Part shown: positions 34,789-44,749 of the stretch, one piece after another | Layout of the letters: each line of letters begins with the position of its first letter | Position numbering within the stretch: position 1 is the stretch's first letter | Origin: Guadua angustifolia | Taxonomy: Eukaryota > Streptophyta > Magnoliopsida > Poales > Poaceae | Assembly (NCBI GenBank): GCA_036346375.1 | Contig: CM070515.1 | Coordinates: 17,258,423-17,322,422, forward strand | DNA length: 64,000 nt | Reading direction: 5' to 3' | Program-made: the position numbers and the translations under genes | Notes under the pieces: model-generated | Told to the model about the DNA's origin: nothing | What the model saw: the letters and a program-made list of their open reading frames with translations, nothing else | Databases searched by the model: none

Positions 34789-35509
34789 TCAGAACAGAAG
34801 ATTGCCCAGCGCGAGGCCGAAGCCGGCAATGCCGACGCACACCGCGAACGCTACCCACCACGCGGCCACCCCGTGCCGAGCGTCCCCGGCGCCGTCCTCC
34901 TCTTCCACGGCCGAGCTGACCGCTCCTCCTCTGAGCACGGAGTTTTCGGCCTCCAGTATCATCACCCACCGGCGGTGCGCGGACAGCACCACAGAGTCCC
35001 GCACGAGCAGCGCCGCGAGCTCCCCGTTGCTCGCGCCCGCCGCGGCCAGCTTCTCCTCCGCCTCCCGCGCCCGCGACTGCGACAGCCGCAGCGCCCGCAG
35101 CAAACTGTCGCTGCCGCCGCCACCGTCGCCTTCGGCCTTCTGCTCCGTCCCCGCCGCGTTCCCCAACCTTCCTTGCACCGAACGCAATTCTAAGCCAACA
35201 CACCCCCGCAAATTCCTCACAACAAAGTGTGTGAGAGTAAGACGGCGCGCACCTCTGCAGAGTCGGGACCGGGCCGAAGAGCTTGGCGGGAGGGGGCAGG
35301 TCGCAGTTCTGGAGCAGGTCGGCGGCGAACGGACGACGGCGCTGCTTCTGGTGCCCGGCGCCCGGGGCGGCGGCCATCAGCAGCATCTCCCGCTCGAACT
35401 CGTCGTACTGCCGCTCCAGCTCCCACTCGAGGCCGCCGCCGGGCGCGCCTTTCTTCCCGGCCGACGCGCCTCTGACGCGCTTCTTCTGGTCCGCCGTCTC
35501 CACCTCCAT
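34789..35509 (-). CDS. Small coiled-coil protein with a C-terminal membrane anchor (unnamed)
   Basis: The start ATG at 35509 gives MEVETADQKKRVRGASAGKK, then an acidic helix (GLEWELERQYDEFEREML) and a basic-to-conserved LQNCDLPPPAKLFGPVPTLQ block. A donor (AG/GTGCGC) ends exon 1 at about 35252. Exon 2, from about 35189, encodes ELRSVQGRLGNAAGTEQKAE, a helical heptad region (SLLRALRLSQSRAREAEEKL ... RRWVMILEAENSVLR), and a single hydrophobic tail, AWWVAFAVCVGIAGFGLALG, ending NLLF-stop. This suggests a tail-anchored coiled-coil protein of about 215 residues. The 62-bp intron is short and its phase does not match the best frame, so an indel or a different acceptor is likely. I do not recognise a named family; no function is proposed. 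A longer start at 35584 in the same frame is possible but looks like 5' UTR. Confidence 0.65.
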
Positions 35510-36048
35510 GGAAGGCGCGGTGGTTTTGGGGCGGGGGGGTTGGTAAGGTGAGGGGGGTAAGCGGTTTCTTGAAGCGCCGGGCAAGTAACGGAGGCTTCTG
35601 CGAGGAAGAAACCGCGGGCAAAAGGTAACCGCGGAGGAACCATTTTTGTATGGGGTGGTTGCTTGCCCGCTCGCGCGGCAGCGTGCGGATTATTCGGCGT
35701 TGCACGCAAGGATAGGGGAGCGAATTCTCTGTGGATTGTCGCGTCGCGCACGCTGCCGTGCGGAGGGGCGGACGCCTGGACCGCTGGACGGACGTCACGC
35801 TGCGTTTGGAAGCTTGGCGTGCTTTCGGCCGACCGTTCTCGGTGGTCGGTGCAAAGACGACTCACTGGCCTCGTCAGATCCCCATGGTCTTTGTTTCTTG
35901 CTTTTTTTTTAGTGGTACTTTACAAGGACGAGCACGGTATTTCCAACGTAAAGTCTTTACTGCTTGTGCGAGCCAAATAAGTACGGAAGTTATAGACAGA
36001 TGAACGCGACGGAGGGCTTTGCACGAGCCGTACGCACTTTGTGCAGCC

Positions 36049-36397
36049 GCAGGGTTTGCAGTGTCGCCAATAAACCTTGGAATATCGCGATTATCCATCG
36101 GTACGATATATAATATCAAACGGTAAATTGGTTAAATTTAAAAAAGTTTAAAAAATTTATGTGACGTAAATATCGCAGTAACTGATGAATATCGAGCGAA
36201 AATCGCTCACAAAATTAACCGCCGAAGAACACTAGTTCACAAAATCGCTCTAGTCAAATATGAGGAATATCAAGCGATTATCGACGAAAATCAATTTTTT
36301 TATCAAAAAATTTGATTTTGAAACCCTTTGATTTTGTACCAATTTTTGAAAATCTCGATATGGTCGATTATCACGATATCGATATTGTGAACCCTGC
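36049..36397. mobile_element. Probable hAT-type MITE of the CAGGGTT family
   Basis: The left end GCAGGGTTTGCAGTGTCGCC mirrors the right end CGATATTGTGAACCCTGC. The flanks are GTGCAGCC (36041-36048) and GTGCAGGT (36398-36405), matching at 6 of 8 bases. The interior carries CGATTATCGACGAAAATCAA-like motifs, like the copies at 12460 and 26442. Non-coding. Confidence 0.6.
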
Positions 36398-36681
36398 GTG
36401 CAGGTCTCTTTATGTGTTTAGCACTTCCGTTCCAGGATCATGCGCTTTGCCGGTAAACGCAACGAAATATGGATAACGCGGTGCATGATGCATCGCAAGT
36501 TTGGAAGTCTTATTATTTGTGCCTTGCGATAGATATATGCTTTGCTAATAAACAATCCCGGACTAGGTCCAAATCAGGAAGGGTTCATCGTATCCTCAAA
36601 TTACAGGCCAGATTAGCCAAAATATCTGCATCACATTTATGATCAATACAGTTGACAGATTCTGAAGAATATTATGATTTA

Positions 36682-36838
36682 GGCCTTATTTGATAGAACT
36701 ATAGATCTCAACTCCATCTCACATATGAAACTTGTAGGCTAAAATAAAGTGAATTATGTTTATATTTTTAGTCTAAAAAGTAAACAAGATAATTTATCCA
36801 CGAATCTGATGGAAGCTGGAGCCGTACCAAACACAGTC
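36682..36838. mobile_element. Tourist-like MITE, TSD TTA
   Basis: The 157-bp element has ends GGCCTTATTTGATAGAAC and CGTACCAAACACAGTC, flanked by TTA (36679-36681) and TTA (36839-36841). Its interior is a reverse-complement homologue of the element at 57386-57598, through AAAATAAAGTGAATT and CTAAAAAGTAAACAAGAT. Non-coding. Confidence 0.8.
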
Positions 36839-37998
36839 TTAATATGCTAAAAAAAGTTCTATCAAGCTGTCGATTGCTCATCCATCAGGCATGTTCAGAT
36901 TACACCTACTACCTTATAATCATGGTTACGGACGAACAATTTGAGATCTGCAACAGTTTAATGGACTACAAGATTGATGTTTCAGTGGTCCAGAGCAAAA
37001 GTTCAGCAGGATTGGCGCACTAAATATATGCAATTTGGAAGTGCGGAGGTCCAATTAAACTGGCGGGGCAGTACTTGAAAAAAAATAGGAAGTGCTAATT
37101 TTTTACCAAACAAAATACCCCGAACGAGTGTTACGGTACCAAACATTACAGATAAAAATTATAGTTCAGTCTGTCAGCAGGTTGCGTCTAAGTTCCTTTA
37201 CTTCTATTCTACAATTAATTAAATCAGATGACGACAAAGCTTACAGATATTTTGTACTCCTAGCATCAAGCTAACCTCCAAATGTCATCCACATCAAGTG
37301 GAGAACTTACAGAACACAGTATTTCAAAATTCAAGTGTTGCCGAATCGGCGAAACCAACCAGCAGCTTGGCAATCCTGTGACAAAAGAAATGTCAACCAT
37401 ATAGCGTAGACAGATTGCTAATCACAGTATAATCAGGAGGTATAAACAATCATAAATAAGATAGGGCTGCCATTCAATCATATGCACCATCACAATGGTA
37501 ATGCTGTCTAAGAGTACCTACTACCTAGTACCTTGAACGGTCAAAATGACGCAAGCACTTGCTAGGATTCAAAGCTCATGAAGTCAGAACGAATAGTACA
37601 GCAAAATTACAAAATGAAGGCAGTTTGGTTATCTTATGAAAACCTGTCGCCTCAAAAAAAAAAAAAAAAAAGATTACGAAAATCTATTCGGTAAACAGAG
37701 CAGCATACAGTATCATAAGCTTTATTGCTTGATTATGGTAGAAGACACAGTGTTTAACATTCGAAAAAATAAATAGACATGTTATTAGCAATGACAAGTG
37801 GAAGAGAGGATGCTGTTTCATTTCTCACAAGATATATAATTTCCTGTTTTGATAGCTGAATATGTACATAGAATAAATGCGACCAAGGAAAAGGATTGAG
37901 ATAGAGCAATTACTGGAAAAAAGAAACGCTGGTAAGCTATACAGTACTGCAGATCAATTCATGTAAGTAGTTTTTTGGGTTCTCAGAACAGTAAATGC

Positions 37999-38300
37999 TT
38001 AGCTATCAAACTGCTCAGACAAATCTGCCTCCAGCCCCTCTTCCTTTGGAAAAGAAGACTTATTCTTTTTGGCATTTCCATCTTTGAACATCACGTTAAT
38101 GGATCGTCCCATCAATTTCTGTGATAAAATCCACAGGACAGATATATCAACAAAACACTGGCATGTACTAGAATTTGAACAGCCAAAAAAGCACATCTCT
38201 GTACTGTTGTAGACGATACATTTCAGAATACTCACCATGCCATAACCAGCAGATCGCCTTGGACTAGTGATATGAAAGACAATTTCAACTGATTGAACAC
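37999..38300 (-). CDS. Chloroplast two-RRM RNA-binding protein, 3' exons
   Basis: These are the last two exons of the gene whose 5' exons lie at 46177-47573. The exon 4 acceptor AACCCCAG/GTGTTC gives VQSVEIVFHITSPRRSAGYG, the start of the second RRM (beta2 and RNP1), from 38300 to 38236. A GTGAGT donor and CACAG acceptor (intron 38119-38235) lead to exon 5 (38118-37999): KLMGRSINVMFKDGNAKKNK, then EEGLEADLSEQFDS and a stop. Phases agree (exon 3 ends in phase 1, exon 4 starts with 2 nt). About 20 residues expected between RNP1 and KLMGR are absent, so an exon is missing or lost. The Copia element ends only eight bases from the exon 4 start. Confidence 0.75.
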
Positions 38301-38308
38301 CTGGGGTT

Positions 38309-39274
38309 TGTTGAACAATTAGACAGTTTTAGGATTAAATTCCGAATATAGATCATGAACAGCATCACAGAAACTAGCATGCATCTCTCTAACACACTAG
38401 ACAGTGCGAACATCATGATCATCTTGACAGACATAATTAACCACGAAATTAGAACAGATCGAATGTATTGAGCAGAAGAAGATGCAAACGACGTAGCTGG
38501 TGCAGTTGCGGTGTTGACGTGGATGACGTTGATGATGGTGCGTCGCAGGAGTCACTGGCGACGACGTCCAGCAATAGGAACAGGAAGACGAGCCGTGGTG
38601 AATATCTTGAGCAGTCGCGCAGAGCGCTTCCCAAAAACCTTATTCGCCCTCTCCTAGTGCAGGATCTCGAAGACGAAGGGTTCCGGAGACCTGCTCTCCC
38701 GATCGCAGATGCACGTCGGCGCTCGGGATGGAGAAAGCTACGATGGCGGCGCAGCAGCGAGAGGTGGCAAAACCTTAACTCAAGGCATTCTAAGTATTCT
38801 TCTACATGGGTGGCAGGGTGCAGTATATATAGGGATAGTCGTGACAGAACGTGACTCGAAGACGTGCCACGATCGGAGTCTGTTACGGAGTCCTTATCTC
38901 ATACTGCATCTGCGATAATCCCGAGTAGGAAAAGAATAAACTGCAAAAGGAGGCTGCGTCTGCGCAAGGCCCTGCACCGAATTTCGGCGGACCATTCACA
39001 CAGGTGCCGCACGCCCCCGCCCTCCGCCCCGCCCCGGCTCGAGCCCAACCCGGCCCGGCGAGGCAAGGCGAGCGCGCGCGTGTATTTTCCTCCCTCTCTC
39101 CCACATGGTTCTACCATGGTGGATCACACTCCACTATATAAACTAGTGTTCACCACTTTAGGCTAGCAATGTGGTACTATTGTTAGTGCACATGCCTCCT
39201 CATAAGATGGGCTTTTGAGATTTTCTAGAAATTATTTGTCTCAATTAAATGGGCTTGGCCCAAATAATCCAACA
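38309..39274 (-). mobile_element. Copia element, 3' LTR
   Basis: The 966-bp LTR is homologous to 43772-44706. It starts (plus sense) TGTTGAACAATTAGACAG and ends CCCAAATAATCCAACA, preceded by the left TSD GGGTT (38304-38308). On the minus strand it is the downstream LTR. It differs from its partner by many substitutions and by indels: it lacks about 110 bp at 44154-44266 and has about 90 bp extra near 38852-38942. Confidence 0.93.
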
Positions 39275-39827
39275 ATCCCTCACCAGATCTCAAAGTCCAT
39301 TTAGAGATTTGCCAATACTCACTCATGCTTAATATACAAAGCGTTTCAAGCAGAGACTGTTAAGTTGAATTTCTGCCTAGAGCTCTAAGCTACACCCATC
39401 CACAACTTGAACAATGGACTATGCCTTGAATTGCAAGTTTTGTGTGAACAGGTTTCACTCAAAGTCATAACTGATACCTGGCTGCCAGTAGCCTTCTTCG
39501 TGGGTGGAACATATGAGTCGTACTCCATGGTCTCTTCATGAGCTTACTAGAGATCACCCAAGTCTCATAGACTGCGACTTTAGACAGTCGGGCTCATATA
39601 AGTGTGTTCTTTCAAGAATGCTCTGTAGGACAGCATCTTCGCTAGTTAAAGCCAATAGAAACACATTAAGGCATATCGCCATCCTGCCTTACAGCCTTTT
39701 GAGAGTATTGCATCTTCACTTATAGAGGGTAATAGATTACTCTTCTCAGTTCGCCAATAGCTTGTTTTACCCAGAACCTAATTCACGGGATCTCCGATCA
39801 CAAAGGCTGGGTTACCACTATGGCAAC

Positions 39828-40238
39828 TTATATGGGTCTCATACCCATCTCCCTCGATGCACCTTCTATCACATTCCGTGATAATCCCTTCATAAAGAGA
39901 TCTGCCAGGTTTTTGTCTATTTGAATATAAGTCACAATTATTACTCCGGAGTTTCTCAATTTCCTGACAGACTTCAGTCGTCTTTTAACGTGTCTTGATG
40001 ACTTCGCATTATCCTTAGCATTGTTCACTTTAGCAATCACAGATTGATTATCACAGTTCATAAGGATAGCCGGTATTGGTTTTTCAACCACCGGCAAGTC
40101 TATCAAGAGCTCACGCAGCCAATCTGCCTCTACAGTAGATGTATCTAAGGCAGTGAGCTCCGCCTCCATAGTTGACCTTGTCAAAATGGTCTGTTTGCAG
40201 GACCTCCATGACACTACACCACCACCAATGGTAAACAC
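39828..40238 (-). pseudogene. Copia RNase H domain fragment
   Basis: Encodes SWRSCKQTILTRSTMEAELT, then ALDTSTVEADWLRELL, the RNase H of Copia pol (the TMEAEL catalytic Glu and the DNQSV Asp are present: MNCDNQSVIAKVNNAKD). It ends with a stop after SREMGMRPI. A break separates it from the RT segment. Confidence 0.9.
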
Positions 40239-40423
40239 ATATCCACTGGTAGCATAGAGCTCATCAACATCAGAAATCCAGCCGAGTCACTATATCCTCA
40301 AGCAATCGCAGGTGCCTCAATAGTGAATCGCATAACTCATTCTACCATTCAAATAGCGCATTACCTGCTCAAGTGCATTCCAATGATCGTAACCCGAGTT
40401 TGACATGAACCTACTCAATTTGC

Positions 40424-41385
40424 TCACAAAGAAATGATATATCGAGTCTCGTTGCACCAAAGAAGATACATGAGCGAACCGATAATCTGAGAATATCTCA
40501 ATTGGTTTAAGCCAATTTTCTTATTCTTTCTCAGTGTCACACTGGGATCATAAGGAGTGGGAGAGGGCTTGCTGTCCATGAAGCCAAACCGACTCAAGAC
40601 CTTCTCCACATAGTGGGATTGCGAAAGAGTAATCCCACTCTCATCCTTAATAAGCTTGATGTTCAGAATTACATCAACTTCTCCCAGATCTTTCATATCA
40701 AATTTCTCTGACAGGAAAGAGTTGACCTCATTGATCACATCAATATTTGTGTCAAAGATCAGTATATCGTCCACATAAAGGCACAACATAACTCCTTCAC
40801 CCACACCATAGCGATAGTATACACATCTATCAGCCTCATTAATGGCAAAGCTCGCAAAAGTCAAAGTGGTGTCGAATTTCTCATGCCATTGCTTAGGTGC
40901 TTGTTTCAGGCCATACAAAGATTTCAATAATTTACACACCTTGCTCTCTTACCCTTTACTACAAACCCATCAGGCTGTTCTATGTAAATTTCCTCATCTA
41001 ACTCTCCATTAAGGAAAGCTGTCTTCACGTCCATCTGATGAACGAGAAGACCATACGAAGCAGCCAGGGAAAGTAATACTCGAATGGTGGTCATTCTAGC
41101 AACAGGTGAATAAGTATCAATGAAATCTTCGCCTTCTTTTTGGGTGTAACCCTTAGCCACAAGCCGAGCCTTGTACTTCTCAATAGTACCATCAAGCCTA
41201 AACTTCTTCTTGAACACCCACTTACAACCCACAGGTTTACAACCATAGGGCCATTCAGTTACCTCCCAAGTCCCATTGGTGAGAATCGAGTCCATCTCAT
41301 TCTGGACAGCTTCTTTCCAATCATCTGCATCTGGAGATGCATATGCCTCTGCAATGGACGTGGGAGTATCATCCATGAGGTACAC
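40424..41385 (-). pseudogene. Copia reverse transcriptase, two overlapping open segments
   Basis: Segment one (41385-40924) carries WVFKKKFRLDGTIEKYKARL and VHQMDVKTAFLNGEL; segment two (40939-40424) carries LLKSLYGLKQAPKQWHEKF and the YVDD active site (LCLYVDDILIF). The frame changes around 40930. A second part, LSQSHYVEKVLSRFGFMDS, completes the RT/connection region. Confidence 0.93.
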
Positions 41386-42482
41386 AATGAAATCATCGTC
41401 AAAGGATTGAAATTTTCAATCCTTTGTCTCTTGCTCTTTCTGGGAGCTTCATTATCCTCCTCCTCTAGGACTTTCTCAGGTGGTTGCTCAGAAGACTCAA
41501 TAGGTGTAATAGTTTCAGGAATTATCTCAGAAGAAAATTTAGAAGTGCTATGCATATCTTTTATCGGAAACATATTCTCAAAAAATGTAGCATCACGAGA
41601 CTCCATAATAGTATCAACATACATATCAGGCAAATCATATTTAACTACTAAAAATCTATAAGCGATGCTCAGCTGAGCATATCCCAGAAAGACACAATCC
41701 ACTGTCTTAGGCCCGAGCCTACGCTTTTTGTTAATCGGTACATTGACTTTCGCCAAGCATCCCCACGTGCGCAAGTAAGAAAGTGATGGTTTTCTCCCAA
41801 CCCACTTCTCATAAGGGGTCTTCTCCATGTTTCTTTTAGGAACTCTATTCAGGACATGACATGAAGTCAACACAGCCTCCCCCCACCATGCATTAGATAA
41901 ACCAGTCGTGTCTAACATGGCGTTCACCAAGCCAGTCAGCGTGCGGTTTTTCCTCTCGGCAATCCAGTTTGATTCGGGCAAGTAGGGAGGTGTCCTCTCA
42001 TGAATAATACCATGTTCCGCACAGAAATCATCAAAGATTTTGGGAAAATATTCGCCACCACGATCCGACTTAAGACGTTTGATCTTTCTCTCTAGTTGAT
42101 TTTCAACTTTAGCTTTATAGATTTTAAAGTAGTCTAGCGTCTCATCCTTAGTTTTTAACAAGTAAACATAGCAAAATCTAGTCGCATCATCAATCAATGT
42201 CATGAAATATCTCTTTCCACCCTTTGTCAACACACCATTCATCTCGCACAGATTAGAATGTATGAGTTCTAGAGGTGACAAATTCCTCTCCTCAGCAGCC
42301 TTGTGAGGCTTTCGAGGTTGCTTTGATTGCACACAACTATAGCACTTAGAACCGTTGGCAATAGTGAAATTCGGAATTAAACTCATGCTAGAAAGCCGAT
42401 TTATAAGACCAAAATTAATGTGGCATAAACGAGAGTGCCAAATACTCGCATCATCATTAACACTACCACAAATATGGTTCAT
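41259..42482 (-). pseudogene. Copia integrase region
   Basis: The longest intact segment (407 residues) holds the GAG_pre-integrase zinc module (HSRLCHIN ... CYSCVQSK) and the integrase core. The first catalytic position reads LIHSNLCEM where Copia elements normally have HSDL, so Asp is replaced by Asn. RLKSDRGGEYF retains the second Asp and WIAERKNRT retains the Glu. PYLPESNW replaces the usual SPxSNG. The integrase would be inactive even if translated. Confidence 0.93.
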
Positions 42483-42595
42483 GACTTATTATTGAAATTG
42501 AAAGGAAAAGCGGAACAAGCCTCCGTGACTCATAGCCTTTACCAATAAATAGTCCATGCTTCGACACAACTACTTTATTAGACTCTAACACTACC

Positions 42596-43351
42596 TTAAA
42601 CCCATCTCGCATAGAAGGGAGCCACTAACAAGATTCTTGTTGATAAAAGGACATCTTGACGTTCTTCACCAGACGATCTTTCCAAGTAAACTTCAGATCC
42701 ACTGTGCGCTGCCATGAATGAAGCATGTGACCCATTCCCCATCGAGACGGAGGAATCCCGAGTGACCTGATAACAAGAGAACATGTTAATGTCAGAACAC
42801 ACATGAACATTAGCACCCGTATCGATCCACCAACTGGAAGACTGAAATACTGAGAACACAGAAGGTAAATTACCATACCCTGCGTCTCTAGCGTTGCTAG
42901 CGGTCACCGTGTTGACAGCCTTAGACGCTTGTCCATTGTTGGCATTTTTCCCTCGACGGTCTGCACGATCTGGGCATTCCTTGGAAAAGTGTCCGACCTC
43001 ACCACATGTGAAGCAGGGCAGTTCAGCCTTGTTCATCTTCTTCTTCTTGAAGTTGGTAGTCTTGTTAGGCATGTTCTTCCTTTTGTTCTTGCCGTAGTTC
43101 TTCTGAACCATGTTGGCGCTGGACTGGCCCTCGGCTCCCTTACCATTGAAGTCCTTAGCCCGAGCCTTCTCTTCAACATCAAGGGACGCTATCAGACTTT
43201 CGACTAATATCTTTGTCCTCTTATGTTTTAGAGTAGTGCCGAAACTCCTCCACGAGGGAGGCAGTTTTGCAATGATGCAACCGGTCACAAAAAGGATCAG
43301 GTAAGATATATTCCAGGAGTTCGAGTTCCTTGACAATGCACTATATCTCAT
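42596..43351 (-). pseudogene. Copia gag/protease segment
   Basis: Contains the zinc knuckle CFTCGEVGHFSKEC and the protease motif WWIDTGANVHVCSD. A UBN2/gag helical region (IIAKLPPSWRSFGTTLKHKR) precedes it. The frame is broken after MGNGSHASF. Confidence 0.92.
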
Positions 43352-43477
43352 GGGCTTGCTCTACAACAGAGCGATTATCAACCATCTTATAGTAATGAAA
43401 GTTTTCCATGACATACGCTTCCATCGCTCAGATCGATGCATCGAACTTGGCATTCAAGATGTATCCCACAAAGACCT

Positions 43478-43732
43478 TCAAGGCTCTGTTATGTGCATGT
43501 ACACATCACATAGACGGTCAACAAGAACGCTAAGAATGCATCCCACGAAGAGAGTATTGGCATCCGTGAAACTCTTCTGTTGCTCAGCAGAGAGATCACC
43601 TTCAGGCTTGCCTTTACTAACCCAGAATACATTCATAGCCGTAAGCCAGAGCGTGACCTTGACTTGCCACCTCTTAAAGTGCACACTAGAGAATTTAATC
43701 TCCGGCCTCAGTGCGTCGGCAAAACCAGCCAT
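43478..43732 (-). pseudogene. Copia gag N-terminus
   Basis: The start at 43732 encodes MAGFADALRPEIKF, then FKRWQVKVTLWLTAMNVFWV. It ends at a premature stop after CDVYMHITEP. This is the DUF4219-like gag start, 40 bp from the 5' LTR end. Confidence 0.88.
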
Positions 43733-43771
43733 TGTTAATCCACGAAATTGTCTACAATAAGGTTTTTGGAT

Positions 43772-44706
43772 TGTTGAACAATTAGACAGTTTCAGGATTA
43801 AATTCCGAATATAGATCATGAACAGCATCACAGAAACTAGCATGCATCTCTCTAACACATTAGACAGTGATCATGATCATCTTGATAGACATAATTAACC
43901 ACAAAATTAGAACAGATCGAACGCGTCGAAAGCGTAAGAAGATGCGACGACGAGTCGGTGCGATTGCGGTGTTGACGTGGACGACGTTGATGATGGCATC
44001 GTCAGAGAGAGGCTGGCACGACGCCCGCGAAGAGGAATGTGAAGACGAGCCGTGATGAAGATCTTGAGCAGTCGCGCAGAGCGCTTCCCAAAAACCTTAT
44101 TCGCCTCTCCTAGTGCAGGATCTCGAAGACGAAGGGTTCCGGAGACCTGCTCACACGTCTGGCGCAACCCAGATAGCTTCTATCTCTCTGCAGTCGGCCC
44201 GACCCAGCCTTGTTCAGTTGGGCCTCGCAGGCCTGCTTTGCAGATACCCAGGATGTATACATCCCACACACGTCGGCGCTCGGGATGGAGAAGGCTACGA
44301 CGGCGGCGCAGCAGCGAGAGATGGCAAAACCCTAACTCAAGGTGTTCTGTATATTCTTTTACACGGATGGCAGGGCGTAGTATATATAGGGATAGTCGTG
44401 ACAGGTTGCGTCTGCGCAAGGCTCTAGACTGGATTTCGACGGACCATTCACGCAGGTGCCGCACGCCCACGCCCTCCGCCCCGCCCCGAGCCCGGCGAGG
44501 CGAGCGCGCGCGTGTATTTTCCTCCCTCTCTCCCACATGGTTCTACCATGGTGGATCACACTCCACAATATAAACTAGTATTCACCACTTTAGGCTAGCA
44601 ATGTGGTACTATTGTTAGTGCACATGCCTCCTCATGAGATAGGCTTTTGAGATTTTCTAGAAATTATTTGTCTCAATTAAATGGGCTTAGCCCAAATAAT
44701 CCAACA
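43772..44706 (-). mobile_element. Copia element, 5' LTR
   Basis: The 935-bp LTR is the partner of 38309-39274 and is followed by the TSD GGGTT (44707-44711). A primer-site tract (minus sense, after the LTR) reads ATCCAAAAACCTTATTG; it does not match the common tRNA-iMet site TGGTATCAGAGC and may be eroded. An extra segment lies at 44154-44266. Confidence 0.9.
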
Positions 44707-44749
44707 GGGTTGAGGCGAATGGTTGCACCCATTATAGTGCTAGAGATTG

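Larger units (their letters stand above)
35640..37998. other. Intergenic sequence upstream of the tail-anchored gene, with MITEs
   Basis: GC-rich sequence to about 36040 contains overlapping open frames but no domain, and is probably the promoter side of the minus-strand gene. Two MITEs (listed separately) follow. The remainder to 37998 is AT-rich, with a poly(A) run at about 37656-37672. It would be the 3' flank of the RRM gene. Confidence 0.35.
38309..44706 (-). mobile_element. Ty1/Copia LTR retrotransposon inserted in an RRM-gene intron, TSD GGGTT
   Basis: The full-length but inactive 6,398-bp element has two LTRs and an exact 5-bp TSD, GGGTT, at 38304-38308 and 44707-44711. On the minus strand the order is 5' LTR (44706-43772), gag, protease, integrase, RT, RNase H, then 3' LTR. 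Domain order integrase-before-RT identifies Copia. Several frame breaks and diverged LTRs show it is old. It lies in an intron of the RRM gene in the same orientation, so its LTR sequence now supplies part of the region upstream of the exon 4 splice acceptor. Confidence 0.95.
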
